Origin: Sciurus carolinensis | Taxonomy: Eukaryota > Chordata > Mammalia > Rodentia > Sciuridae | Reading direction: 5' to 3' | Assembly (NCBI RefSeq): GCF_902686445.1 | Contig: NW_025920104.1 | Location: 6,572,001 to 6,636,000 of the forward strand | DNA length: 64,000 nt | Shown: positions 37,201 through 47,859 of the stretch, piece by piece | Layout: each line of letters begins with the position of its first letter | Numbering within the stretch: position 1 is the first letter of the stretch | Made by a program: the position numbers and the translations under genes | The notes under the pieces: generated by a model | Database searches by the model: none | Told to the model about the DNA's origin: nothing | What the model saw: the letters and a program-made list of their open reading frames with translations, nothing else

Positions 37201-37590
37201 TTGGAGTCTGGTTCCAATGTACCATTGTCTCCAGGGCCATATGCAGAAGTGGAGTTTCTTGGTTCCTATTGCAGAGCTCCTCAAGAGATATGGGGATGTG
37301 GCCTGGAATCTAAGAGTTCTCCCTGTACTCCAGGTGACAAGACAGGAAAGCACTCATCAGCTCCATTCACAACAGTAGGATCACATTTCTCTCCAGCCAT
37401 TGAGACCCTAGGAAGTTACTTTCCTGAATGGTCATCACTGGTCACTGGTAGAGATAGAATGAAACCCAAGTTGGATGTGACAAGGCCCAGTCCTCTCTCT
37501 GGTGCCCTCAGCCTCTCCATCCAAAGAGTTTCCACCACCTAACAAATTGTCCCCAACAGTCCCAGAATCTGCAGGCAATAGAGTAAAATG
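34240..37590. other. No gene seen; weak L2/MIR-like signal
   Basis: A possible L2 3' end lies near 35590-35640 ('aagttcaataactatttgag'). Open frames up to 183 codons (34681-35232) lack splice sites, domains or codon structure I would trust. Confidence 0.35.
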
Positions 37591-37633
37591 TGTGTGTGTG
37601 TGTATGTGTGTGTGTGTATGTGTGTGTGTATGT

Positions 37634-37691
<58 letters not shown>
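37591..37691. repeat. Compound (GT)n-(GA)n microsatellite
   Basis: About 40 bp of GT repeats with ATGT interruptions pass directly into about 60 bp of nearly pure GA, then decay into GACA-type repeats. The resulting SLSLSL or RERERE open frames are artefacts. Confidence 0.95.
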
Positions 37692-37694
<3 letters not shown>

Positions 37695-37699
37695 AAGAC

Positions 37700-39090
37700 A
37701 CAGAGACAGATAGTGACACAGAGGCAGAGGTGTCCCCCTCTTCTCTCCTCCATCCTGTGATCATTATGTGCTCTCCTATTTTAAAATTCACCATAGTGTT
37801 GAAATGCCTGATATGTTCTCCCTAAGTTCCTAACAATGCAGCTCAGGTGAGTGTAATCATAATTAAATTCCATCATAGGGAAGTAATTCAGATGGCTAGC
37901 AGCATTATTTCTTAATACTGAGACAAACTTGTCGTGAGCCAGGTGCTCAGGCTTCTTCACCATGGAAGATGTGGATGGCAGGAGGATTATATGCCCCTGT
38001 GCAGGCTTCTGTCCCCAAGAATCCCCTCCCCTGCAGTCTTCCCAGATGACTTCTCTGCAGCCCACTCCATGACATCTCTCTTTGGGACCTTTCTTTTCTG
38101 AATGCTTCAGGGACCCTTCACTGGGTGCTGTGTCAGACCTCTGCAGTCACTTCACATGCCTGCACTTGCTCCTCCCTCAGATTGACAATATCCAAATCCC
38201 ATTAACAGTGCTAGGTTATGAAAATGAAATTGCTTTCAATTACTCAGTTACCCAGTGACTATTTGGGAATAGAATTAATTATTCCTGAATCAGGAATGTC
38301 CAGGAAGTTATGAGACATGGAAAACTATACCTCATGATGCCTTTGTACAGATGAAAATATCTGGGCCCCAGGAGAGGAATCCAGGGTCAGATTTCTGCCT
38401 CTGTGCACCCCTCCATCACATCAGGCCTCCTCTGCAGCCTGTGCATGTTTTATTGTTCTGTGTCCACCCCCTGTTATTCACAAAAATATCTCAACTTGCC
38501 AAGTCTTGCCCTTGACTCTTGCTTTGTGCTCTTGGCCACACTGCTATTAATCCTGATTTTTCCTGCATTTGGAGACCACAATCCAACCCACCACCCTTCC
38601 ATGATCTGATGATTTTACTGTCTCTGCTCAGCCTGCATTCTTGCACATCCAAGACATGAAACATACAAATCCTCCCCAGTTAATTTTTTTACCATACATC
38701 CTTCCACCTAGATGTCAGTAGGATATTTGAAAGAAAAGAATTGAATATGACCTCTTACCTTGTAATACCAAGAAAGTGATTACCATGGTGATGGAGCATG
38801 GAGAGTAGAGGGGGACCTGGACTGACTGGTCAAAAGTGGGTTTGTTTTCTGAAATCCTGATCCTCTGAGGGTTGACCCTGGTCATTTTGAAAGATTCAAG
38901 GAGTTTCCCACTTACTGATCTCAGTGTCCCATGACCCATTCCTTAAAGGGAGAGGTGCATTCCTCCAGTCCCTGAAGCTATTGGCAGTGCTCCAGGGAGC
39001 CCAGACACTTTCCAGACAAAAGGGGTACACAGGCCATCTGCCACTCTATGCATGGTGGTGGTGTGGGTGGGTGGAACTGAGGAAGTTGGC
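37700..39090. other. No gene seen
   Basis: Non-repetitive sequence with short open frames only; no exon structure or recognisable repeat. Confidence 0.35.
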
Positions 39091-39097
39091 CAGACTG

Positions 39098-39662
39098 TGT
39101 GATGGACTGACAAATCTGACTCCATGAGAATGTTATAGGCCAGACTCTAAGGGAAGTGACTAAACAGACTACATTTTGCTCTGAGACTCCATGTTATGTA
39201 GGAAATAAGCTTCTCCCATGGGAACACCCCACCCCTGTGCCCATCATAAGTTACTTGTGACATGTTTATTAATATACAGTGGCAACTCTTATGTAGTAAA
39301 GAATTGCTCTCTTTTGATTCTTATTGCTCCTAAACAATGTACCATGTAGAAACAGTAATTGTGTGGATGTTAGCAACCATTCTTTAGTTTGTACCTAGGT
39401 AAGGGTCATTTTGACCCACTTACCCATCTGTCGATGATCTCATGATGTTAGTTTGTAATTTTGAATCATAGTAGCAGAAACTTATGTTTGATATGATTTT
39501 TGTTATAAGAACCCCTACAACCCTGTGGTCAGGGCTGTTCTCCCAATAGCCATTTTTTGGGGGGGCATTGTGTGAGGCAGTCAGCTGGCCAGCTTAATAA
39601 AGACTCTCAAATTTGGACTTCTCAGTGGTGATCAGTCTGTTCTTAATTTGCACCCCATAACA
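39098..39662 (+). mobile_element. ERV1-type solo LTR with 4-bp TSD
   Basis: A 565-bp LTR begins TGTGATGGACTGAC and ends CACCCCATAACA, flanked by a perfect 4-bp duplication, ACTG (39094-39097 and 39663-39666), typical of gammaretrovirus-like (class I) elements. It has a TATA-like 'ttataagaacccc' (about 39504) and 'aataaagactctc' (about 39597) as poly(A) signal. No viral genes adjoin it. Confidence 0.8.
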
Positions 39663-39669
39663 ACTGCTA

Positions 39670-41470
39670 CAGGGTGATGGTGCAGGAATTAGTGGGTTCC
39701 CAACTGTTGGGCCTGCGACACCAGCCTCTTTCCAGCATGGCTCTCACAGCTGGTCCTGTTGCAAGGGGCCAGTGTTTTGGCTGCTGAAGGCCAAGATGGG
39801 CCTTGAGGGTTATGTTCTGTTGCACCCACTGTGGACCTGACCTGACCCTGCACCCTCACTCTTCTTGTTTAGATGCTGGATGCTGTCCCCTCTCACCCAC
39901 TTGGTGGTTCATAAGCTAAGTCACTTCCTGACTCAGCAGGAGGTTGAGGCAGGGCAGGAGCTTAGAGAGCAACCTCATGTGATCTGCTACACTGCTTCCT
40001 TGCCACACTGAACTGAACACCCTGAGATAGTGCCAGTTGACCTGCAGAGACTTGAAAGGCATGTCACCCCCACCACATGGGCATGCTGGCACCATGCACA
40101 CACCCCTGAGTGCATCTGTGTCAGTTTACTCATCCCTTCTCTCCATGCCTGTCTTCATGTACTCCTCTGGAAAGTCTTTCTTGTCCCTCTATTAAAGGGG
40201 AGGCCTCTCCCCAGGCAACGGCACCCCTTCTCCCTGTACCTTGTGTGATTTTCCTCATAATATGCTGCACCTAAAGCAGGATTCCTTCTCTGTGGGTCTC
40301 TCTCTTTTCCTATTCTTTTCCAAGAATATCAACTCCAGGAGAGCAGGAATTCTGCCACTCATTGCCTGACCCCAAGCCCATAAAAACCCTGGCTTGTAGC
40401 AGGAGCTGAGTACAGTATGCATGTATAAGCAGTCACTAAGGAACTTCCAGCTATAGTGTAGATACATAAGGAAGAACCTTGTATGGACCAGAGATGTTTT
40501 GCTGCTGGATCTCTCCCCTTCCATGGTGTCCTCTGATTTTATTGCAGTAGGTCAGAGTTTCAGTAGACCTCCTGTCCCAGCAGCTACTGCAGACCTGAGA
40601 TTCCCCATATCCAGGTCCCTGTGAACATGCTGGAGAGCCTCTGCAGAGCTTGACTGAAAGAGTGGCTCACTGTGAGTGACCACAGGAACCAGGAAGTGAA
40701 CCCACAACCGAAGTCAAAGGCACTGCTGAGGAGTGAGATGCCTTCCATGTTTCATACCTGAAATCCCACTGTTTATGTAAGTACTACTGCTGATACTTAG
40801 CATTATGGCAGGAGCTATGAACCCAAGAGAAGGAACTGTCCTCCGGCAGGAAGACTTGACAGCAGTGCATTTGCTCAGATGTCTTTCTTGCCCACTGGAA
40901 ATCTCCCTTTTCAGTTACCATTCAGTGAGAGGTGAAGGACTCAGAAGGCATGATAATTCTGTAAAGAACTGCCCATTGGTGACTGCATGGTGTGACCAAG
41001 GAGAACCTGGCTGCTAGTCAGTTCTGTGTGGCAGTGTATCTCTGCCACCCAGATGATGCTACGTCCTTACATCATGTCCATGTTGGTCATGATCTCTGAG
41101 GTCTCTCATTCTCATCTTCTGAAAACTTGCCCTCAAAGTCAGATGTGCCCTTTGACTTGCTCTACCTGATACATGTGAAATGACATGATGTGTTACTTCT
41201 GGGGAGAACCCTTCAGAGCTGGTGTGTGGTTCTCCAACATTCTCTTCCCTGTCACTGTGAACCTGAAACCTGATGTTCCATTGGTGATGGAGATTCTGCA
41301 GCTTGAGTCTCAGGGTCAACTATCAACCAATCCCACTTGGAGTCCCTCCTCCAACACCTAATGTGTGGGAGAAATGAAGCCTTGGTTTGTGGAGAGCTGG
41401 GGAGTGTTTGTAACAGCAGCAACCCTACCTCTCCTGAATATCTTACAGGCAATATTCTACCTATGATAAC
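39670..41470. other. No gene seen; probable L2 fragment
   Basis: 40120-40450 carries L2-like phrases ('ctctggaaagtctttcttgt', 'aactccaggagagcaggaat', 'cccataaaaaccctggc'). The rest shows no exon or family I can name. Confidence 0.35.
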
Positions 41471-41479
41471 AGAGCAGGT

Positions 41480-41580
41480 GCCTTCCCATCTGTTAACTCA
41501 AGTGATCACTCCTGACAACTGGGAGCCTTATTTCACAGGTGAGTAAAAATCCAGCAAGGCCAGGATCCAACACTCATATG
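41480..41580 (-). mobile_element. MIR fragment, antisense
   Basis: 'cttatttcacaggtgagtaa' and 'caaggccaggatccaacac' resemble the antisense MIR core. Confidence 0.45.
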
Positions 41581-42034
41581 CAAAGACTGGCTGCATGCCC
41601 ACCTGCCTGCTTCCAAAGCAGATTTCTTTCCATGAGACTGTGTCATCTTCTACCCTGGAAGAAACTTGACTTCTCTGTTCCTCCAGAGCCTGTGGGGGGC
41701 CCTCAGCCTTGTTCAGGAACTGTTGGCTACAGCATTGTAGGCCTATCATCCAATTATGAAACCAGAGTGATGAACACTTTTCTCCCATGCAAAGCAGGTT
41801 AGAGAGCAGGCTCCCATGGGTACACAGGAGAGTTCAGCACCTGTGACCTGGTGAGGATGGAAACCCAGGGAGCTTGGGGTGGGTGAGGCAGCCTTGTCCC
41901 AGAAGACTGACAGTCACTGGGGGTAATGCAAGATTGGACAGGCACCTGGAAGGCTTGGGATCCAGACCTGGCTCCATTGGCCTTGGTGAGTCACCTTCCT
42001 GACCCACTTCCCAGATGTGGAATAAGTCTTTAGA

Positions 42035-42140
42035 GCTCCAGTGCTACTGTACATCAGCATCACCTGGGGAATTGTACAAAGACAAATATCCACTTACCTT
42101 CAGAGATCCTGATTCAGTGGCTTGGGACAGCACATAGCTT
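42035..42140 (+). mobile_element. MER5-type hAT transposon fragment
   Basis: 'tgtacatcagcatcacctgg', then 'ggaattgtacaaa', then 'cagagatcctgattcagtgg': the MER5/Charlie landmarks in order. Confidence 0.65.
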
Positions 42141-42209
42141 GTGGAAAGAGGTGACAAGGTGACTCACAAGCCACAGGGTGGTTAATTCCAGAACACTGTT
42201 CTCTTTATC

Positions 42210-43980
42210 AGTGGTGGGTCATACTCCATGGATGATCTGATCCTCTCAAGGGGATATGGCCATTCCCAACCCAGGCATCTTTCTGGAAAAACATGTCTGA
42301 GGTCTCTGGAAGGACTGTGTAGCCACTCAAGACTGTGGAGCCACACAAGTTCCAAGGCACTGGGACCCCAAGACCATCTTGCCTACCTCCCTAGCAATGC
42401 CCCTGTGAATGGGCCCCCTTTCTGGTGTGAGGAGCTGAAGGCATTGGAAGGCTGTGAGAAGAATGAATCCCAGTTGCAGTACAGGAGGCTGTGTTGCCAG
42501 GACACAGGGGTGCCATGTAGAAAGTTGTAGGCCATGTCCCACAGGCATACTTGGCAACAGTCACTGAGTCAATGGTGTTACCAAAGGCTCACCACTCAGG
42601 CTGGAATGGAATGCCATCCAGTGGACTTGTGATACTTGCCTGTAGCCTTGGGAACATCTGCGATAAGCAGAGTCAATGACCTTTTCATTGGTTGATGCAG
42701 AAGGAGTCTCCCCTCACGTAAGCAGTTGCATAGTCTATGTAACCAAAAGCTTTGTGCACAATAAATGGATTTTCCTTCACCACCACCTCAAATGAATCCC
42801 CTGTGACTGTGTGTAGGTGACACCATTGCCCTCACCCCTCCAAGGAAGAAACCCCATTCAATAGAAGGGTCCTCCTGCTCCTGCCTTGAATCTCACACTC
42901 TTCCTGAGTGCCACCCTCACTTCCTGGAAAACATAGAATGACCAGCCTGTTCCAAGTGTTCATATCTGGCTCTATCCAAGCCTTTCCCCAGGATCTCCGA
43001 ACTAGGCTATCGCAGCACATCAGCTGTGATCAGGATTGAGGAGAAACTCCCACAATGCCACAGAATCCACAGAGAGGATTTCTGACAGCCTCTTGTCAGA
43101 ACTCAAGGTTGCCCTTTGGCTGGTGTGTGGTTGCTGGTCCCACCTGGCCCTCAGGCCAGACTCCTCAAAAGGCATAGTTGTGGCTGCTTCAGATGGAGAG
43201 CACATTCCAGCTCCCACAGTCCAGTGGAATTATGTACCAAATTATCTACCAATTAAAGCAGTCAAAGCTAAGGCTGCTCCTCATTGTCACTGGGCTGCTT
43301 CACAGTGCAGTATGTGACAGTCTAATCTTGGTTGGTCTTGCTCCTCTGTGGGTTTCCTGAACTACCCAGGGAACTCTCAGGGTTGCAGGAGGGGTGTTGT
43401 TCTCTGCAGGGCCTGGAGGCCTCAGCAGGTTCCTGACTGCCTTTGCTCTTCTTGGTGGTGTGGTAGATTCATGGAGCCCCCATCTGCTCCATACTATGCA
43501 CTGCCAGGGATTTTCAGGTTTTGCCTAGAATTATGGCCCCACAAACCTCACCTGCATCTTCACCATGATCTGTGGGTTGGGAATTGGGAAGCATTAAAAA
43601 ATACTGGGTTCCCAAAATGGTTGTATGTTCTGCCCAGAATGGAACAAAAGCCTGTCCTCATGTCTCACTTAGGTTTCTACATCTTTCTACTTTAAAATAT
43701 TTTTGATGAAAATTACCATCAATGAAGCCATTGCCCACCAATCAAGATGAGGAAGGAGGCCAAGGGGAGGTATGGAAGAAGTTGTGTAAATATGAGGAAC
43801 AGGAAGGAGTTGTACCAGGGTACCAATGATTCCTGCACACTACTGCAGAACTGGATCCAAGCCCCTGACATTACAGCTGTTGCTAACACAGGAACCAGAG
43901 TACCTACAAAACCCTGCCGGTAAGAGGAAAAAGTCAGATGAAAAAGCAATCACATTTTAGCCCTGAAAGATAGATTATTT
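42210..43980. other. No gene seen
   Basis: Only short overlapping frames on both strands; no splice-supported coding sequence. Confidence 0.35.
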
Positions 43981-43988
43981 TAACAATC

Positions 43989-44020
43989 TTTATATAAAGG
44001 TTTCTGAACCTTTATATAAA
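43989..44020. repeat. Perfect 14-bp inverted repeat, 4-base loop
   Basis: TTTATATAAAGGTT (43989-44002), loop TCTG, AACCTTTATATAAA (44007-44020). It may be the remnant end of a small inverted-repeat element or a chance hairpin. Confidence 0.85.
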
Positions 44021-45111
44021 TTATTAACTCCAGAAGTTGTTTTACCCAGATGGCCCTGCCTAGAAAGAAGAATGAAAAAATGACAAGTTTTCATTTTGGG
44101 TGATATTTCTATGGAAGCTGGAGTGATACCTTTGAATTGCAGTGTGCAATTCATAATTATTAGTACGGACACTTAGTTACAGCTTGCATAGGGCTGATAC
44201 AGCTTTGAGGGGTCAGACCAAGGATGGTAGCAGGGGTTCAAACTGCAGAGTCCAGGATCTGGGACCTGAGAGGGTGGATCATGGGAGGTGAGAACTAAGA
44301 CAGCCCAGGGCATGTCCATTGACCTGAACCAATTTCAATTCCATCACCAATGCGTCCTAAGATCCTATTCACCCAGCATTAAGAGAACCAGAACATAGGT
44401 GGACAGTTTGAGGGGGCTGATTCCAGTCTGGGGACTCTTGGCTCACCTCCATAGTGGAGTACTAGAAGCATCATCTCCATTCTTCTTCCATAGAAATAAA
44501 TGTATATATATGGGCCTGTCTCCACAGCCTACCTCAGACCATACTCATGGGGAAGCTCTGCCCAGAAGAAAGGTGAAGGTCTCTCCTTAGGTTGACTGTT
44601 GCTCACAGAGTGGAGCTGCCCAGTATAGAACTCACTATAGAAAACCAGTCTGTGATTTATTCGATACAACCTCAAAAGCACATCAACCAAAACTGACAAA
44701 TGCATTCATATCTTATTAAAATCCTCTGAACATACAAGAAAATAATCAATTGAGTCAAGAGACAATCTCTGAGAGGAGGAAAGATATTTATAAGTTTTTC
44801 ATTATGCCCAGAATCTCTAAGAAATTCAAACATTTCCATAGGAAAAAAAAGAGACAAACAAAAGCACACTAAACAATGGACCAAAGTTCTAGGTAGACAT
44901 TTTTCAAAAGCAGACACATGAGTTATGCCACTGCATGGTCCTGGTGGGAGGCCACCCAGATGCTAAACTATGGGATCTGGTCAGGATGACCTGCAACCTG
45001 CCTTGGCCCGTGTCACTGGCTCACACAAGCTGTGAATATTCAAGGTCCAGAGGGGTCTGGGCCCCAAAAAAGCAAAGGAAAAAAAAATTCTGAAAACAGG
45101 AACTGAAGACT

Positions 45112-45209
45112 TGGGCTGGAGTTTTGGCTCAGTGGTTACAGCACTCACATAGCATGCATGAGGTCATGGGTTTAAGCCTTAGCACCACATTAAAAAAATA
45201 AAATAAAGG
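45112..45209 (+). mobile_element. ID SINE
   Basis: 'ggctggagttttggctcagt', 'catagcatgcatgaggtcat' and an A-rich end 'ttaaaaaaataaaataaa'. Sense orientation. Confidence 0.8.
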
Positions 45210-45214
45210 AACAG

Positions 45215-45960
45215 AAGGCTGCGAGCAAGGCCAACTGCCTTGGAGAGAAGTCTCCAATGATTTCTGGGGCCAAGAAGCCAGCAGCAACCTAAGAGGAAGA
45301 GGCTTATGCTGGGATGGCAGAGCCAGACTCTCTTTGCCCTGGAGGCCCTGCAACAGTGCTACAGGAAAAGACCCAGTAGACCAGGGACCAGGGCAGCCCT
45401 AAGAAGCTGTCCACTGCTCTTCTGGATAAAAGGCAATGGAGAAAGCAGGAGCTGGACTAAAGGGGTCCTGGTGGGACATAGAAGGCAACAAAGATAGAGG
45501 AGGCAGTCAGGCTTCCTTGGAGGTGGTCTGCATGGAGCCACGGAGCTGGTGCTCATCTTCATTAAGGTGGAGATGTGTGAGGTCGCACCGGTCAGCAAGG
45601 CCCAGTGCAGGAAAGAGAAGCAGCAGAAGATGAAGGGAACCTCACAATGGTGACACTCCAGAACCGCCTGCAGGTGCTGGAGAGCCAGCAGCCACAGCAA
45701 GGCCCACTGAAAGAGCTGCACGGGGAGCAGGATGCAGGGAGGTCCAGGATCTGGAGACCAAGATGAAGTGGACCACCTGGCTGAGCAAGATGTACTGTGT
45801 GATGATGTGCAGCAATGCGTGCCTGCAGCTGGAGGCCCTGAAATACAGGGGAAACCCTGGGTGCAGCCACACCACTCAGCCACATGGTGGAGAAAGCAGC
45901 AGACTCAGTACAAGGAGCACCAGAACCTGCACAAGAACAAGGCGGCTGAGGTGGAGTGGT
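45215..45960 (+). pseudogene. Possible decayed coiled-coil pseudogene
   Basis: Several short runs in different plus-strand frames read like pieces of a coiled-coil protein, for example TLQNRLQVLESQQPQQGPLK (about 45650-45710) and QYKEHQNLHKNKAAEVEW (about 45910-45960). Frame changes between the pieces point to a frameshifted copy, perhaps processed, directly before an LTR. I cannot name the parent gene, and GC-rich non-coding DNA can give such runs. Confidence 0.25.
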
Positions 45961-45963
45961 GCC

Positions 45964-46317
45964 TGTAATATAAAGCCGATATCCCACCTCCCAACCACTT
46001 GTCAATCTGCTCTCTGCCCACCTCTTAAGTTACAGGAATTTCTGGCTTATGCTGCCGCCATTTTCCTGCTTCCCACGTTAAGTCCTAACATGCTAGATAG
46101 CTATTGGTTCATCAGTCAGCTTGCAAGTATTCTCCTCCACTATTGGTTCCTTCCAGCCCACAAGATTCCAATATCTGGGAGAAGATACATGCCATCTTTC
46201 TCTTTTTTCCTTTCTTTTCACCCTGGAGCGGATGTGTTAGTCATCTGCATAATAAAGTCTCTTTTGTGATACCTCGTGTCCACGGTGCATTTTTCTGGGA
46301 GCTATTGGCAAGCCACA
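45964..46317 (+). mobile_element. ERV LTR (probable)
   Basis: Begins about TGTAATATAAAGCC and ends about GGCAAGCCACA. It has two CCAAT-like motifs in reverse (attgg), a pyrimidine-rich stretch and 'cataataaagtctcttttgt' as a poly(A) signal near the end, as in many rodent ERV LTRs. I found no matching target-site duplication, so the edges are approximate. Confidence 0.55.
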
Positions 46318-46319
46318 AC

Positions 46320-47460
46320 TGAGACAAGTGAGTGGGTGGCAGTTCAGCAGGAGTGTGCAGTGGTGACTAGAATCACCGCGGGTCCCAAGCTGCCTTACAG
46401 TGCCTGCACAAGGTCTGAAGGAAGGGCTGTATGCCTGCAGGTACTGGAGAGGCCAGTCTTGCCTGAGAAGCTACATGCTGCACCTAGGTCTCTTACCAGC
46501 TCCCCTGCAGGACACCTCCTCATCCTGACTGGTGTCTCTGAGAGGTTCAAGGTTCCCCTAGTGATGTATGAGGCTGGGCACATCCCCAAGGAAGCTAGAT
46601 ACAGTCCTAGCCTCCCAAGAGTTCTCCATGAATGCACACCATATGCCCAAGAGAATGTTGTTTTCGTGTGGTCACTGAAAAGGCCACACCGTCAGACTCT
46701 GGGGAGGGGTTAACCAGATGAATGTCTGGGTACCAGGAGAGCTTCCCTGGTCTGCAGGGTCATTGTAGGTAGACTGGAGTGGAAGGGGTAGGGATTGTGG
46801 CATGAGGCACTCTCATAGGCACTCTTGCTTTCCCCTGGGTTCCCAGGGGCCACAGGCAGAAAGAAAAGGGCCCTGGTCAACTGCCCCATCAGTTCAAAAC
46901 TCAGCAGGAAGGGATTGAGTCCAAAGGATCTGATTGACTCCCACAACTGGGGAGAAGCCAAGACAGGCAGGAATGGCTCCTCTGGGGTGCAATAGCAGGT
47001 CTCCTAGTGTTCCGTGTCCTCCCTTTTTAAGTCCTTTTCTCCTGTTCCCCAGAATTCCCTGAACAATGTCCTCAGAGCTCAAACCCCAAAGAGAGAAAGG
47101 GAGTTGCATCCTCCCCAGGCCCATGGGTATGGTTCAGTTTTCATGGCTAATGAGGCAGTTGTGGAGGCTGAGGTGCAGTGATAAGTGTACCTTGGCACCC
47201 TCCTGGATGCTCCTTGCCAGGCCCATGGGAGTGACTCAGGGTGCAAGGCCATCTCTGGGCAGTTGCTGGCTCAAGAGCAGATGTGAGGGAGATTTAGAAC
47301 TGCATTTGCAGCCAAGGCAGGATGGTGAAGGAGAAAGTCAGGGTCAGGTTCAGGATCAGACAGCAAGAATAAAGATGGTTCACCAAGAAGGTCAACTGCC
47401 TAGCTGACCAAAGTGCTTGTGGACACGAGGGGGGAATCCAACAGAAAGACCAAGATTCAT
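46320..47460. other. No gene seen
   Basis: No recognisable coding sequence. No retroviral primer-binding site or gag follows the LTR at 45964-46317. Confidence 0.35.
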
Positions 47461-47462
47461 GG

Positions 47463-47851
47463 TGTTATGGTTTGGATGTGAGGTGTTCCCCAAAAGCTCA
47501 CATTTGAGATAATGCAAGAAGGTTCAGAGGAGAAATGATTGGGTAGTGAGAGTCTTAACCCAATTAGTGAATTCATCCCTGATGGGATTAATTGATGTGG
47601 TAAGGTATGGTTGGATCAGGTGGCAATTGGGGCATGGCTATGAGGTATATATTTTGTATCTGGAGAGTAGAGTTTCTCTCTGATTCTTCCCTCTGCTACA
47701 CTCTTGCATCATGATATTTAGCCTCACCTTGGACCCTGAGGAATGGAGCTGCCCTTCTATGGAGTCTTGAGCTCTCAAATAAGCCTTTCTTCCTCTGCAA
47801 TTGTGCTGGTCAGATTATTTACTCACAGCAGCAAACAAGTTGACTAGAACA
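47463..47851 (+). mobile_element. MaLR-type solo LTR with 5-bp TSD
   Basis: A 389-bp LTR starts TGTTATGGTTTGGATG and ends TTGACTAGAACA. A perfect CATGG duplication flanks it (47458-47462 and 47852-47856). Same family and orientation as 282-726. Confidence 0.82.
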
Positions 47852-47859
47852 CATGGGCT

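Noticed and set aside
37435..37825. ORFs encoding Ser-Leu and Arg-Glu runs
   Set aside because: Translations of the (GA)n/(GT)n microsatellite.
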